Shown in pieces: positions 46,253 through 55,677 of a DNA stretch of 64,000 bases (its first letter is position 1; each line of letters begins with the position of its first letter). The notes under the pieces were generated by a model. That model had not been told where the DNA came from. It did not search any database and worked only from the letters and a program-made list of their open reading frames with translations. The position numbers were made by a program, and so were the translations under genes. This DNA is from an uncultured Gammaproteobacteria bacterium (GTDB taxonomy: Bacteria; Pseudomonadota; Gammaproteobacteria; JAADHQ01). The DNA lies in assembly GCA_947258755.1 (NCBI GenBank), contig CAMYJO010000016.1, positions 103,876 to 167,875 of the forward strand. The letters are read 5' to 3'.

Positions 46253-46648
46253 ACCCAAACTCTCAAATTGTTTGGGCTACCAGTGCAGATGAATACAGCC
46301 TCAGATGTCGCGCAGGCGTGCTTTTATTCTGGTAGCCCCGCTGTCATATGATGGATATCACGTAGACCGGTTACTTTGCGTCCAAGGCCTTTCGACGATG
46401 GTTGCCCTTTTCAGAAAATTAAGTCGCTGTAGATACAGCAGCTATTAGTTTAACGGCAAGTGTTAAATAACATTTAGCAGTTTATCCAGACAAAAGATGA
46501 CCTGGTTCTCACTTTTGTGACGAGCGTGTATTGGCTTTGCGCGCCAAATAGGTGATTTATCACAAAATTAATGGTGTTGTGTCACTGTCATGAAGCAGTA
46601 GTTTTTGAACAATAAGCTATCAATATCGTCAACAGGGAAATCAGCGTA
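46253..46648. other. Divergent intergenic region
   Basis: About 400 bases lie between the divergent tiny lipoprotein gene and the prodomain-like gene. It must hold promoters for both. I found no operator, repeat or RNA that I can support. Confidence 0.4.
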
Positions 46649-47005
46649 ATGCCAAGAGTCCAACATGACATTAATGCCACCATTATCCTCAAATCGGCAG
46701 ATGAAGGCATGAGTAGTCGCGGTCAAATCAGTGCGCATCAGGCCCGACTGGGGGATTATCTACCTGATCTACAGACTATTGTTGATACCGCACGTTATTT
46801 CCGGGATGCGGGATTCACGGTCAGGCCGAAACATCATTACATCAACATCGAGGGATCAAGACAGCAATTTGAATCCATGTTCGGGGTGCAATTGGGACGG
46901 CAGATGGAAATCGACGCCCCTGGTTACGAGTGCATACCGGATATGCTCAAAGATATTCTGGTGCGGGTAATATTTCCATCTGCAGCAGCAGAGGGCACAA
47001 CATGA
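46649..47005 (+). CDS. Small protein resembling an S53 peptidase prodomain
   Basis: The 118-residue protein has no signal peptide. Its SSRGQISAHQARLGDYLPD, ARYFRDAGFTV, INIEGSRQQFESMFGVQL segments follow the pattern of the pro-kumamolisin activation domain (helix, GF/V strand, FExxFGV helix). No protease domain follows in this gene. Stand-alone relatives, as I recall, are found in other proteobacteria without an assigned role. It may be an inhibitor or chaperone for a separate peptidase. The AGGGAAATC ribosome-binding site is moderate. A terminator follows at 47078. Confidence 0.55.
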   Translation: MPRVQHDINATIILKSADEGMSSRGQISAHQARLGDYLPDLQTIVDTARYFRDAGFTVRPKHHYINIEGSRQQFESMFGVQLGRQMEIDAPGYECIPDMLKDILVRVIFPSAAAEGTT

Positions 47006-47077
47006 TGTGAGATTACAGGGAGTATCTAAAGGGATTGTCGGGTCAATGGATGCGTGACCGGGGCAGGGACGCCGCTA

Positions 47078-47111
47078 AAGGGTATCTGAAGGATTAGATG
47101 CCCTTTTTTTT
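47078..47111 (+). terminator. Intrinsic terminator after the prodomain-like gene
   Basis: AAGGGTATCT (47078-47087) pairs with AGATGCCCTT (47096-47105) with one G-T pair, followed by a run of eight T. It ends transcription from 46649. Confidence 0.85.
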
Positions 47112-47289
47112 GTTTTTATATTCCTCGCTAAAAAGTAAATATTTCACAACTCCGCTGTTAATAAGATACCGCTTTATATTTCGACAAAGTAGACAATATC
47201 TATAAAGGATCAATCGTTAACTTGTATCAGGTTTGAATAATTGCAGTGCTGGATAGTACCAGATACTTTTTGGGATAAGGGGAATAACT

Positions 47290-47961
47290 ATGATGGCGCA
47301 AACTAATACGCTGGAATTCAGGGCACCAGTCAGTGAAACTGCAAGTGAGGCTCTGGATGGGGTCTGGAAAGATTTTATCGGTAGTATCTCAGGTATAGGA
47401 AAGGGTGTATATCATAGTGATGCCGAACTGAATTCAGTATTAAATCATAATCTTGTTATGGTGCATTCATTGTTGATGAGTACTGGCAGTTATCGTGGCC
47501 TAGTGAACAATTCGGTTCAACGGCTGACACGAACTAAGAGCTGGGGCTGGCAGTCTGTTTATCAGGATGCAATTGCCAAGGCCGGTCTTTTCTCCACATA
47601 TAGCAATGCTCCTGTTCCGCTTCACGATCATCCGGGCGTAAGCGGAGTGGTGATGGTCGTAGAAGGGCAGGTTGAGGTTGAGCGTTATACTTTGAAGGAC
47701 AAATATCGACAGCAAACTCAATCAGGTCAGGTGGAGTTACAGCGTTGTGACAGAAAGGTTTTAAAGCCATTCGAGATAAGCTGGTTCGGGCCGGAAGAAT
47801 GCAACGTGCATAGTATGCATGCAATTACTGATCAGTGTGTCATGCTCAAGGTACAGTTAGCGCAGATGAAAGCTGAGCGTTCCTGGTATTTTCCTGTTCG
47901 CACGCACGACCAGGAACTGGGGACGTTGTCGGCCCATCGTATCATCAGTCGTTACCTGTAA
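47290..47961 (+). CDS. Cysteine/cysteamine dioxygenase-like cupin protein
   Basis: The 223-residue protein is a cupin whose iron-binding motif PVPLHDHPG (H112, H114), together with a later His (H174 or H177 in CNVHSMH), matches the three-histidine site of thiol dioxygenases (CDO/ADO). These enzymes add O2 to a thiol to give a sulfinic acid. A match to the ADO/PCO branch is suggested by the HDHPG form. The thiol substrate cannot be told from sequence. A role in sulfur or thiol metabolism is plausible given the rest of the window. AAGGGGAATAACT precedes the start. Confidence 0.7.
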   Translation: MMAQTNTLEFRAPVSETASEALDGVWKDFIGSISGIGKGVYHSDAELNSVLNHNLVMVHSLLMSTGSYRGLVNNSVQRLTRTKSWGWQSVYQDAIAKAGLFSTYSNAPVPLHDHPGVSGVVMVVEGQVEVERYTLKDKYRQQTQSGQVELQRCDRKVLKPFEISWFGPEECNVHSMHAITDQCVMLKVQLAQMKAERSWYFPVRTHDQELGTLSAHRIISRYL

Positions 47962-47987
47962 AGTCTATGCAGCTGGAGGGATGTATT

Positions 47988-48428
47988 ATGAACAAGAGAA
48001 CATTAGTTGCATCACTATTACTGAAAGGCTGCTTGCTGGGGAATACTGTTATTGCCGCAGAAGAGAAAGCAGGACAGCATCTCCAGATGGCAAGCTTTAC
48101 TAAAGACAGCTTGCCTGGATTTGAGCGCTCTTTACTTGAATATGCGCGCGCCGGAGATAGAAATGCGCAACTGGCGCTGGCCAGGATCTATGAAAGTGAG
48201 AATAAGTATGACCCGAACTTGATGGTCGAGTGGTATAAAAAATCGGCTGTCAACGGAAATGCCGAGGCACAATTCCAGTTGGGCTTGTTATATATCGACG
48301 AAGAATTGCCTGATGACGACGGCGTTACAGGAATGTATTGGATAGAGATGGCGGCTGAACAGGGACATACGCAAGCGCAGATGGTGTTTGAAAGCCTTGA
48401 GAATGAAAATTATTCGTTTGGTTGTTAG
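47988..48428 (+). CDS. Exported Sel1-repeat protein
   Basis: The 146-residue protein begins at ATG 47988, which has GGAGGG upstream and opens a signal peptide (about residues 1-24, cleavage after AA). Two to three Sel1-like repeats (A-x-A-Q-x2-LG-x-Y) fill residues 60-135. Sel1 repeats bind partner proteins in the periplasm. It starts 26 bases after the dioxygenase-like gene and may be co-transcribed. A second Sel1 protein is encoded at 55678. Confidence 0.75.
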   Translation: MNKRTLVASLLLKGCLLGNTVIAAEEKAGQHLQMASFTKDSLPGFERSLLEYARAGDRNAQLALARIYESENKYDPNLMVEWYKKSAVNGNAEAQFQLGLLYIDEELPDDDGVTGMYWIEMAAEQGHTQAQMVFESLENENYSFGC

Positions 48429-48507
48429 TCCATGTGTGGCTCTCAGGTCCGGTCAGCATGTTTGAACAAAACAGGCGACTGTCTTGCTTGTGAGCATGAG
48501 TAAAGTA

Positions 48508-48529
48508 CGGCCCCTGTTGTCAGGGGCCG
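48508..48529. terminator. Hairpin between convergent genes
   Basis: CGGCCCCTG and CAGGGGCCG form a perfect 9-bp stem with a 4-base loop. It lies between the Sel1 gene and the 3' end of degQ. The T-runs are weak on both strands, so its strength as a terminator is uncertain. Confidence 0.55.
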
Positions 48530-48540
48530 AAGATAAGTGC

Positions 48541-49926
48541 TTATTGCAAAAGCAGGAATAACGCACCGTTACCACGACGAATGTTTAACAAGATACGCTT
48601 GTTTTTATCGCCGATGGCCTTTTTCAGACCTTCCAGGTTCTTGACCTGCTTACGATTGGCAGAGGTGATGATATCGTTTTTGCGCAAGCCTGCGGTCCAT
48701 GCCGGCGTGCCCTGTGGGACTTCGACAACGACGACGCCATCGACCTTGCCGAACAGCGGGTGGTTCTCTTCAAGTTCACCCAGTACTGCACCTTCAAGGC
48801 GTTGATGCAGTGCCTTGGCATTTTGTTTTTCCATTTGTGGCTCGCCAATGACCGCGTTGATCTTGCGCTGCTTGCCCTCGCGCAGAACGCCGAGTTCAAT
48901 TTTTTTACCGATCGCCAACAGGCCAACGGTGTTGCGCAGATTGGATGCGTTTTTAATCGGCTTGCCATCCAGTGAGACGATAATATCACCTTCTTTTATA
49001 CCTGCCTTTTCCGCAGAAGAGTCGGGAGCAACACGTGACACGACCGCACCTTGATGGTTTTTGATGTCAAATGCGCGTGCCAGGTCAGGGGTCAGGTCCT
49101 GTATGTAGACACCCAGGCGGCCGCGGCGAATCTCACCATGTTCGATGAGTTGGCCCATGATCTTGTGTACCATGTTGATCGGAATGGCAAAGCCGATACC
49201 GATATTGGCGCCGCTACGCGACAGGATGGCGGTGTTTATACCCACCAGTTCGCCATGCAGGTTGACCAGGGCGCCACCCGAGTTGCCTGGGTTGATGGAG
49301 GCATCGGTCTGGATAAAATCTTCGTAACTTTCGATACCCAGGCCGGAGCGACCCAGTGCACTGACAATACCGGAGGTGACTGTCTGTCCGAGCCCAAACG
49401 GATTACCGATGGCAACGACATAATCACCGACCTTGAGTTTATCCGAGTCGGTCATGGGTACGGCGCTAAGGTTCTCAGCGGGTATCTGGATGACGGCGAT
49501 ATCGGATTCTTCATCGGCGCCGATGACCTTGGCCGTGAAGTGCTTGCCGCTGCGCAAGGTCACAGTAATCTTGTCGGCCTTGGCGATGACATGGTTGTTG
49601 GTGATGACATAACCCTTTTTAGCATCAACGATAACGCCGGAACCAAGGCTCTGGCTAGGTTGTTGACGTTGCTTTTGTTCAGGCATGTTAAAGAAGTGTT
49701 TGAACATCGGATCATCGAAGAAAGGGTGGTTAAGCTGGCTGGCTTCCTTTTTTCCTTCGGTTGCAATGTTGACCACACCCTGGATGACATTTTTTAGCAT
49801 CGGCGCCAGGGAAGGAAGCTCCTTGCCATTGACCTCACTTGGAAAGGCAGCCCAGCTGACGGGTGCAAAACTGAATGACAGGATCAGTGCCATACTGGCG
49901 GCAGAAATAGTCTGTTTTAATCTCAT
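48541..49926 (-). CDS. degQ: Periplasmic serine endoprotease DegQ/DegP type
   Basis: This is a Do-family HtrA protease that degrades or refolds damaged envelope proteins. The start at 49926 gives a 461-residue protein with a signal peptide (residues 1-26, VSWA). The catalytic triad is H112 (NNHVI), D142 (SDIAV) and S216 (GNSGGAL), followed by two PDZ domains (about 265-355 and 370-455). A longer in-frame start at 50058 would bury the signal peptide and is rejected. AAGG precedes ATG 49926. An Hsp20 gene lies directly upstream on the same strand, which groups two stress proteins. The symbol is by family; DegP and DegQ cannot be told apart with certainty. Confidence 0.9.
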   Translation of the reverse strand: MRLKQTISAASMALILSFSFAPVSWAAFPSEVNGKELPSLAPMLKNVIQGVVNIATEGKKEASQLNHPFFDDPMFKHFFNMPEQKQRQQPSQSLGSGVIVDAKKGYVITNNHVIAKADKITVTLRSGKHFTAKVIGADEESDIAVIQIPAENLSAVPMTDSDKLKVGDYVVAIGNPFGLGQTVTSGIVSALGRSGLGIESYEDFIQTDASINPGNSGGALVNLHGELVGINTAILSRSGANIGIGFAIPINMVHKIMGQLIEHGEIRRGRLGVYIQDLTPDLARAFDIKNHQGAVVSRVAPDSSAEKAGIKEGDIIVSLDGKPIKNASNLRNTVGLLAIGKKIELGVLREGKQRKINAVIGEPQMEKQNAKALHQRLEGAVLGELEENHPLFGKVDGVVVVEVPQGTPAWTAGLRKNDIITSANRKQVKNLEGLKKAIGDKNKRILLNIRRGNGALFLLLQ

Positions 49927-50087
49927 TCGTGTGTACCTTATTAAAATCACTTGCTTAAAGTCAGATATATTGACCCTGGAAGTGAAAAAATGTTCCGGCC
50001 GATATCGGATTGCATGCAAATATTGCCCGCAGCCGCTATTCACGGCAGCGGCTAGCATAGGGCTTGGCTATTATCCTGCAGGCCTAA

Positions 50088-50531
50088 TTATTCTACAGTG
50101 ATCTTTTTTGGCATGAGCTTGTCCTGTTTAGGTATGCTCACTTCGAGTACGCCATGGTTGCTCTTTGCCGTGATCTTATCCGCATTGGCGGTGTCCGGTA
50201 GCGTGAAACGGCGCAGAAATGTACCGCGTACGCGTTCCTGGCGCTTATACCCTTCGTGCTCTTCTGTACTTTCACTGCGGCGACTACCACTGATGGTCAG
50301 CACAGCGTTTTCCATGTGAATATCGATATTTTTGGGGTCAACACCGGGGATATCGGCATGGATCAGGAAGCGATCCTGTTCTTCCTTAATATCAACGGCC
50401 GGTACCCAATCGCTGGCAACGGTATTTTCTTCCGTTTCCTGTTGACGCTGATAGTGCGGATCAAACATGCGGTTTAGTTCGTTTGAGAACTGGTTTAACA
50501 GGCCCCAGGATTCACGATGACTTAATGACAT
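50088..50531 (-). CDS. Hsp20 family small heat shock protein
   Basis: The 147-residue protein has an alpha-crystallin domain (about residues 40-140). ADIPGVDPKNIDIHMENAVL and the GVLEVSIPK strand are typical. Small heat shock proteins hold unfolded proteins in the cytoplasm for later refolding. The N-terminal arm (MSLSHRESWGLLNQF) is the class A bacterial type. A CTTGAAA element at 50613-50607 (minus) resembles a sigma-32 -35 box, but no convincing -10 follows. Confidence 0.9.
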   Translation of the reverse strand: MSLSHRESWGLLNQFSNELNRMFDPHYQRQQETEENTVASDWVPAVDIKEEQDRFLIHADIPGVDPKNIDIHMENAVLTISGSRRSESTEEHEGYKRQERVRGTFLRRFTLPDTANADKITAKSNHGVLEVSIPKQDKLMPKKITVE

Positions 50532-51004
50532 ACTGATGCTCCTCTAAATGTAGTGAATCAAATAATTTATCAATGTCTACCACAGAGGTGGTGTTTGACG
50601 CGCCATTTTCAAGAGCGATGTGGTTAAAAATTCAACAGGGATGAAAAAAATTTTTAATGTAAATAACCGTTTGATGAGTGTTGAATTGCGTGTCAGTGGT
50701 GGCAGTAGCTGGGATATCTAGGCGTATTTAATTTCAAAATGTTTAAATTTCAAATGCTTCTGAAATGGTGACAATCCCGTATATTATAACTTACTGAAAT
50801 GACAGCTGGAATGGCATGGAAAATGCGTCATTTTGAGCAGTTGACAGCCTGCTTACTTGACTCTAAGCTACCCTTCTAGATACAACATATAGTGCATCGC
50901 AGTTGCGATTTCTCTAGATATGCTAAAATGCTTTATTTCCTGGCCTTCAGCCTGGCCGAGGAAAATCAACTACAATATATAACAAGACGAGGAGTGCCGG
51001 GTCT
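50532..51004. other. Divergent intergenic region upstream of nrdJa
   Basis: About 470 bases lie between hsp20 and nrdJa. It holds the promoters of both. Two short AT-rich near-palindromes (about 50881-50896 and 50969-50984) are loosely like NrdR boxes but too weak to call. No cobalamin riboswitch was recognised. Confidence 0.4.
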
Positions 51005-53152
51005 ATGAAATCCGCCCATCTTAAAGCTGTCAATTCCGGTGTTGCATCCATCACGTTTCAATCGGCCTCGATGGATATCTGGGATAAGAAATACCGTCTG
51101 AAAACCAAGGACGGCCAGGTCGTTGATGAGACCATTGATGATACCTATAGCCGTGTCGCACGTGCATTATCCGGTGTTGAGGAAACAGCAGAAAAGCGCA
51201 GTGAATGGTTCGAAAAATTCCTGTGGGCACTGAAACGTGGCGTGATACCGGCCGGGCGCATTATCTCGAATGCGGGTGCACAGGAACACAAGCCGGCTAC
51301 CAGTACCATTAATTGCACCGTCTCCGGCAGTATCCGTGATTCGATGAATGATATTCTCGGCAAGGTACACGAGGCCGGCCTGACCCTGAAGGCCGGTTGT
51401 GGTATCGGCTATGAATTTTCGACGCTGCGTCCCAAGGGTGCCTATGTCGCCGGCGCCGGCGCGTATACCTCCGGCCCGCTGTCGTTCATGGATATCTATG
51501 ACAAGATGTGTTTTACCGTCTCTTCAGCCGGCGGTCGCCGTGGTGCGCAGATGGCCACGTTTGATGTCGGCCATCCGGATGTACTCGATTTTATTCGCGC
51601 CAAGCGCGAGGATGGACGCCTGCGTCAGTTCAACCTGTCATTACTGATTACCGATGAGTTTATCCAGGCGGTCAAGGAAGACGGCGATTGGAAATTGGCC
51701 TTTCCATTAGCAGAGCAGGAGACGGATGGTGTGGATATGGAGTGCACCGACAAGGTGGTCTGGCGTGAATGGCCTATCAAAGAAGGCTATGTCAGCAACG
51801 ACGAAGGCCTGGTGGCCTGCATGGTGTACCGAACGATCCGTGCGCGTCGGCTTTGGGACGTGATCATGTCGTCTACCTATGACTTTGCCGAGCCTGGTTT
51901 TATTCTCATCGACAAGGTCAATGAGATGAATAATAACTGGTTTTGTGAAAACATCCGGGCGACCAATCCCTGTGGCGAACAACCGCTGCCACCCTATGGT
52001 TCGTGCCTGCTGGGCTCTATCAACCTGACCAAATTTGTAACAGACCCATTTACCGACCATGCGGCCTTTAACTGGGATGAATTTAATCAGGCCGTTTCTA
52101 TCTTTACACGCATGTTGGATAACGTTGTTGAGATCAACGGCTTGCCTCTGGAAGGTCAGCGCAATGAAATCTTGCGTAAGCGTCGTCACGGCATGGGCTT
52201 CCTTGGCCTGGGCTCTACCTTGACCATGCTGAAAATGAAATACGGTACCGAGGCCTCACTGGAGTTTACCGAGCGCGTTAGCCGTGAGCTGGCGATTACC
52301 GGCTGGCGTACCGGGCTGGATCTGGCCAGAGAAAAGGGCCCGGCACCGATTATGAACGAGGAATTTGAAGTCAGCGCCGACATGCTGAGGAAACGTCCGG
52401 AAATGCGCACCGACGGTTTTCAGGTAGGTGACAAGGTCAAGGGTAAGGTACTGCATGCCCGCTATAGTCGTTACATGCAACAGGTCGCTGGTGAGGATGC
52501 CGCGTTGGTGGATGAAATGGCCGAGGCAGGTTGTCGTTTTACTCACCACAGTTCCATTGCGCCAACAGGCACGATCTCGCTGTCCCTGGCCAATAACGCC
52601 AGTAACGGTATCGAACCGAGCTTTGCGCATCACTATTCACGCAATGTCATTCGTGAAGGAAAAAAGAGCAAGGAAAAAGTTGATGTCTATTCATTTGAGT
52701 TGCTCGCCTATCGTGAGTTGATCAATGCTGCTGCGATGCCGTTCAGTGACAAGGACAATGAGCGCTTGCCGGATTACTTTATCGCTGCTGATGATATTCA
52801 TCCAAAGGAGCATGTTGATGTGCAGGCAGCGGCGCAAAAGTGGGTGGATTCATCCATTTCCAAGACCGCCAATGTGCCAACTGATTATCAGTACGAAGAC
52901 TTCAAGGATATCTATATGTATGCCTATGACAGGGGTCTGAAGGGCTGTACGACGTTCCGTTTTAATCCAGAGGCCTTCCAGGGTGTGTTGGTGAAAGAAT
53001 CTGACCTGGAAAATACCCTGTACAAGTTTACCTTGGACGATGGCTCGCAGGTGGAACTTAAGGGTAATGAGGAAATCGAATACGACGGTGAAGTGCATAC
53101 TGCCGCCAACCTCTATGATGCCTTGAAAGAAGGTTACTACGGTAAATTCTGA
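51005..53152 (+). CDS. nrdJa: Adenosylcobalamin-dependent ribonucleotide reductase, large part (NrdJa)
   Basis: NrdJ makes deoxyribonucleotides with coenzyme B12 and works with or without oxygen. This 715-residue part has the redox cysteine C104 (TINCTVSGS) and the active-site motif N321-P-C323-G-E325, with C323 expected to carry the thiyl radical. No N-terminal ATP-cone is present. The usual C-terminal Cys tail is missing because it is encoded by the next gene, as in the split NrdJa/NrdJb of Pseudomonas. GAGGAG lies 11 bases before the start. Confidence 0.93.
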   Translation: MKSAHLKAVNSGVASITFQSASMDIWDKKYRLKTKDGQVVDETIDDTYSRVARALSGVEETAEKRSEWFEKFLWALKRGVIPAGRIISNAGAQEHKPATSTINCTVSGSIRDSMNDILGKVHEAGLTLKAGCGIGYEFSTLRPKGAYVAGAGAYTSGPLSFMDIYDKMCFTVSSAGGRRGAQMATFDVGHPDVLDFIRAKREDGRLRQFNLSLLITDEFIQAVKEDGDWKLAFPLAEQETDGVDMECTDKVVWREWPIKEGYVSNDEGLVACMVYRTIRARRLWDVIMSSTYDFAEPGFILIDKVNEMNNNWFCENIRATNPCGEQPLPPYGSCLLGSINLTKFVTDPFTDHAAFNWDEFNQAVSIFTRMLDNVVEINGLPLEGQRNEILRKRRHGMGFLGLGSTLTMLKMKYGTEASLEFTERVSRELAITGWRTGLDLAREKGPAPIMNEEFEVSADMLRKRPEMRTDGFQVGDKVKGKVLHARYSRYMQQVAGEDAALVDEMAEAGCRFTHHSSIAPTGTISLSLANNASNGIEPSFAHHYSRNVIREGKKSKEKVDVYSFELLAYRELINAAAMPFSDKDNERLPDYFIAADDIHPKEHVDVQAAAQKWVDSSISKTANVPTDYQYEDFKDIYMYAYDRGLKGCTTFRFNPEAFQGVLVKESDLENTLYKFTLDDGSQVELKGNEEIEYDGEVHTAANLYDALKEGYYGKF

Positions 53153-53189
53153 TTATCCGGAACGACAGCAAAACATTCAGGAGTTAAAC

Positions 53190-53894
53190 ATGCCGGTCAA
53201 GATTGAGAAAAAAATAGTGGGATACAGTGTCGCCAAGGAAGATGACATCGAGGAAGTAAGTACTGCCGAAGTTGTCGAACAACAAGAGACATCTAATGTT
53301 GTTCATATGACTGAAAAGCTGGAGCGACCGGAGATGTTGCTCGGCTCAACATACAAGATTAAGACGCCTTTGTCTGAACATGCCTTGTATGTAACGATCA
53401 ATGATGTGGTCCTGAATCATGGCACAGAGCATGAGCTCAGGCGGCCTTTCGAGATATTCATCAACTCCAAAAATATGGATCATTTTCAGTGGATAGTGGC
53501 ATTGACACGTATTGTCTCTGCAGTTTTCCGTAAAGGCGGCGACGTGACCTTTCTGGCCGAAGAGTTGCGTTCCGTGTTTGATCCTCGCGGCGGTTATTTC
53601 AAGCGCGGTGGAAAATACATGCCGTCATTGGTTGCCGAGATTGGTGATGCAATAGAGTGCCATCTAAGAATGATCGGCCTGTTGAAAGACGACACGCTCG
53701 ATGAGCATCAGCAGCAATTGGTTGATGAAAAGCGTGAGCAGTATGATTCAATGACAAAGCAGTCGGAAGAAGCAGAGTCCAAGGGTGATTTCCCAGCGGG
53801 TGCGCAATTGTGCGGAAAATGCCAGACCAAGGCGGTTATTCAAATGGATGGCTGCATGACATGTCTGAGTTGCGGCGATTCAAAGTGTGGTTAA
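53190..53894 (+). CDS. nrdJb: Adenosylcobalamin-dependent ribonucleotide reductase, C-terminal part (NrdJb)
   Basis: The 234-residue protein corresponds to the C-terminal part of class II ribonucleotide reductase. Its tail carries the cysteine cluster LCGKC and CMTCLSCGDSKCG, which provides the swinging dithiol (and possibly a zinc site) that re-reduces the active site of NrdJa. It starts 37 bases after nrdJa, with AGGAG upstream, so the two are co-translated from one message. Its length and order match the split enzyme of Pseudomonas aeruginosa. Confidence 0.88.
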   Translation: MPVKIEKKIVGYSVAKEDDIEEVSTAEVVEQQETSNVVHMTEKLERPEMLLGSTYKIKTPLSEHALYVTINDVVLNHGTEHELRRPFEIFINSKNMDHFQWIVALTRIVSAVFRKGGDVTFLAEELRSVFDPRGGYFKRGGKYMPSLVAEIGDAIECHLRMIGLLKDDTLDEHQQQLVDEKREQYDSMTKQSEEAESKGDFPAGAQLCGKCQTKAVIQMDGCMTCLSCGDSKCG

Positions 53895-53933
53895 ACGTAT
53901 TACAAAAAACTCATAGAATAAAGTGATAAAAAA

Positions 53934-54164
53934 ATGATAAATCATCAGCCAGTGCCGGGAAAGTTTTATATTAATCATACCGGCCAGCTTATCAAGGTCA
54001 GCTATTTGCTCTATGCCCACGCCCGGCTATCGACCATTGTGCTTGAATACCAGGACGGTGGTCGATTGTACGTCAGTAATGATGAGTGGGAATTTCTTGA
54101 GCTAAAGCCTTATTCAGATTGGTTTCTCGGCAAAAAGACAGTCGATTCAGGACAGGAAATCTGA
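53934..54164 (+). CDS. Small cytoplasmic protein of unknown function
   Basis: The 76-residue protein starts 39 bases after nrdJb. Its PGKFYINHTGQLIKVSYLLY and VLEYQDGGRLYVSNDEWEFL segments suggest a small all-beta fold. It has no signal peptide, membrane helix or cysteine. The ribosome-binding site is weak (AT-rich before ATG). It may be the last gene of the nrdJ operon. I do not recognise the family. Confidence 0.55.
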   Translation: MINHQPVPGKFYINHTGQLIKVSYLLYAHARLSTIVLEYQDGGRLYVSNDEWEFLELKPYSDWFLGKKTVDSGQEI

Positions 54165-54284
54165 GTATAGTCAGCTTGTTATTATTGTTATTTTTTTTGC
54201 AGCCCGGAAGTCAGCGGGGTATTGCGCTATAATAGGCTGTAAGTACTGTGGCCATTGATGCCGCTGAGTCATCTCAGATAAATC

Positions 54285-54872
54285 ATGAAAGTATACTTGT
54301 CCAATTATTTACTACCTTTAATATTGCTTATTGCAAGCATCGCACCTGCGCAGGCGGTTCAATATACAGGTGCTCATGCTGATGCGCCGAAAATAGAGAA
54401 CCTGCTGAACATACTGCGGGTGCAACAGCAGGAGCTTGAAAGGCTGATGAATATGTTGTCCAGATTGGATGCCTGGAAACAGCGCCTGCAGTCTGAAAAT
54501 CAACGCCTGTATGAGGAAGGCGAACTCGCTAAGCAAGATAAAATCAAGCTCGATGAAGGCAGTATTACCCAGCAGGATCTGGATAAGAAATGGAGCACAT
54601 CCGGTAGATCCATACGCCATGACAAGGACTTAAAGTTGTTCGATGAAGATGTGAATGAATTTAATGCCTTTGTGAAAGAATATAATCTGTTAACAAAAAA
54701 AATGTCTCATGTCCTCGCAAGCCGTAGCCCGAAACAGGTACAGGTCTTGATCAAGGGTATGGGGAAGTTGAGTGCGAATCTGGGCAAGGCCATAAGCAAT
54801 GGTAATATTGAGAAGGCCCGTTTCATTGCGCGCAAGTCCGGCATCGCTGCAGAATTCGGTTATAGTGAATAA
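54285..54872 (+). CDS. Exported coiled-coil protein of unknown function
   Basis: The 195-residue protein has a signal peptide (residues 1-24, cleavage after AQA). A helical region (about 38-85) shows the heptad pattern of a coiled coil, and further charged helices run to the end. No cysteines are in the mature part. The function is unknown; a periplasmic structural or partner-binding role is only a guess. The ribosome-binding site is weak. Confidence 0.65.
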   Translation: MKVYLSNYLLPLILLIASIAPAQAVQYTGAHADAPKIENLLNILRVQQQELERLMNMLSRLDAWKQRLQSENQRLYEEGELAKQDKIKLDEGSITQQDLDKKWSTSGRSIRHDKDLKLFDEDVNEFNAFVKEYNLLTKKMSHVLASRSPKQVQVLIKGMGKLSANLGKAISNGNIEKARFIARKSGIAAEFGYSE

Positions 54873-54895
54873 TAACTGTTGAGTCGTTTGTTGTC

Positions 54896-55540
54896 ATGAG
54901 TGAGCCGAACGACACAGATTTCCCTTGTGATGGTGCACATTTTTATATCCCCGGTCCTGCAGGGCGAATCGAGGCCACCGCTAACTGTACCAATGATAAT
55001 AATCAGCATCTCGTTATTATCTGTCACCCGCATCCACAGCATGGCGGCACGATGCAAAATAAGGTCGTGCATACCATAGATAAGGCATTCAGTCGTACTG
55101 GCGCATTGACAGTACGCTTTAATTTTCGCGGCGTCAGTAGTAGTGAAGGGCAATATGATCATGCCCGTGGTGAGCTTGATGACCTCATGGCCGTGATGGA
55201 TTGGTGCCTGCAGCACTTACCAACTTACAGGATCAGTCTGGCCGGATTTTCATTTGGCGCCTACATTGCTATGCAGGCGGCACAGGGGAGCGCATTGCTA
55301 CAGTTGGTGACTGTGGCGCCTCCGGTCGATATGTTTGATTTTGCGTCGCTAGCCAAGCCGGACTCCCCGTGGCTAGTGATCCAGGGCGAGGCGGACGAGA
55401 TTGTTGATAGTCACAGAGTATTGCAGTGGGCGCAGCAGTTGGCTGCCACCGACATTGTCAGTTTACCCGCTACCGGCCATTTCTTTCATGGCAAGCTGAA
55501 TGCCCTGCAGCAAGTGATCGAGGAGCACGCCCGGCGCTGA
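54896..55540 (+). CDS. Alpha/beta hydrolase of the COG2945 type
   Basis: The 214-residue protein has the alpha/beta hydrolase fold with nucleophile S119 in GFSFG, acid D167 in GEADEIV and base H195 in GHFFHG. The HPHPQHGGTMQNKVV motif near residue 44 and RFNFRGVSSSEG are hallmarks of this cytoplasmic family, whose natural substrate is not known. It has no signal peptide. It starts 23 bases after the coiled-coil gene. Confidence 0.82.
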   Translation: MSEPNDTDFPCDGAHFYIPGPAGRIEATANCTNDNNQHLVIICHPHPQHGGTMQNKVVHTIDKAFSRTGALTVRFNFRGVSSSEGQYDHARGELDDLMAVMDWCLQHLPTYRISLAGFSFGAYIAMQAAQGSALLQLVTVAPPVDMFDFASLAKPDSPWLVIQGEADEIVDSHRVLQWAQQLAATDIVSLPATGHFFHGKLNALQQVIEEHARR

Positions 55541-55677
55541 CGGCGTGCTTTGCTGGAATTACCTAAGTGGTTGATTGCAATATCTTATTCTTAGTGTGCT
55601 TGCTAAGTGTTTAAAGTTTCCCGTGTTTCTGGCCGATAGATTGGTAGCTCAATTATACGTTATCAGCGGGAGGCGTA

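Noticed and set aside
50880..50985. Possible NrdR boxes upstream of nrdJa
   Set aside because: Two AT-rich near-palindromes match the consensus poorly and their spacing (about 88 bases) is not that of known NrdR pairs.
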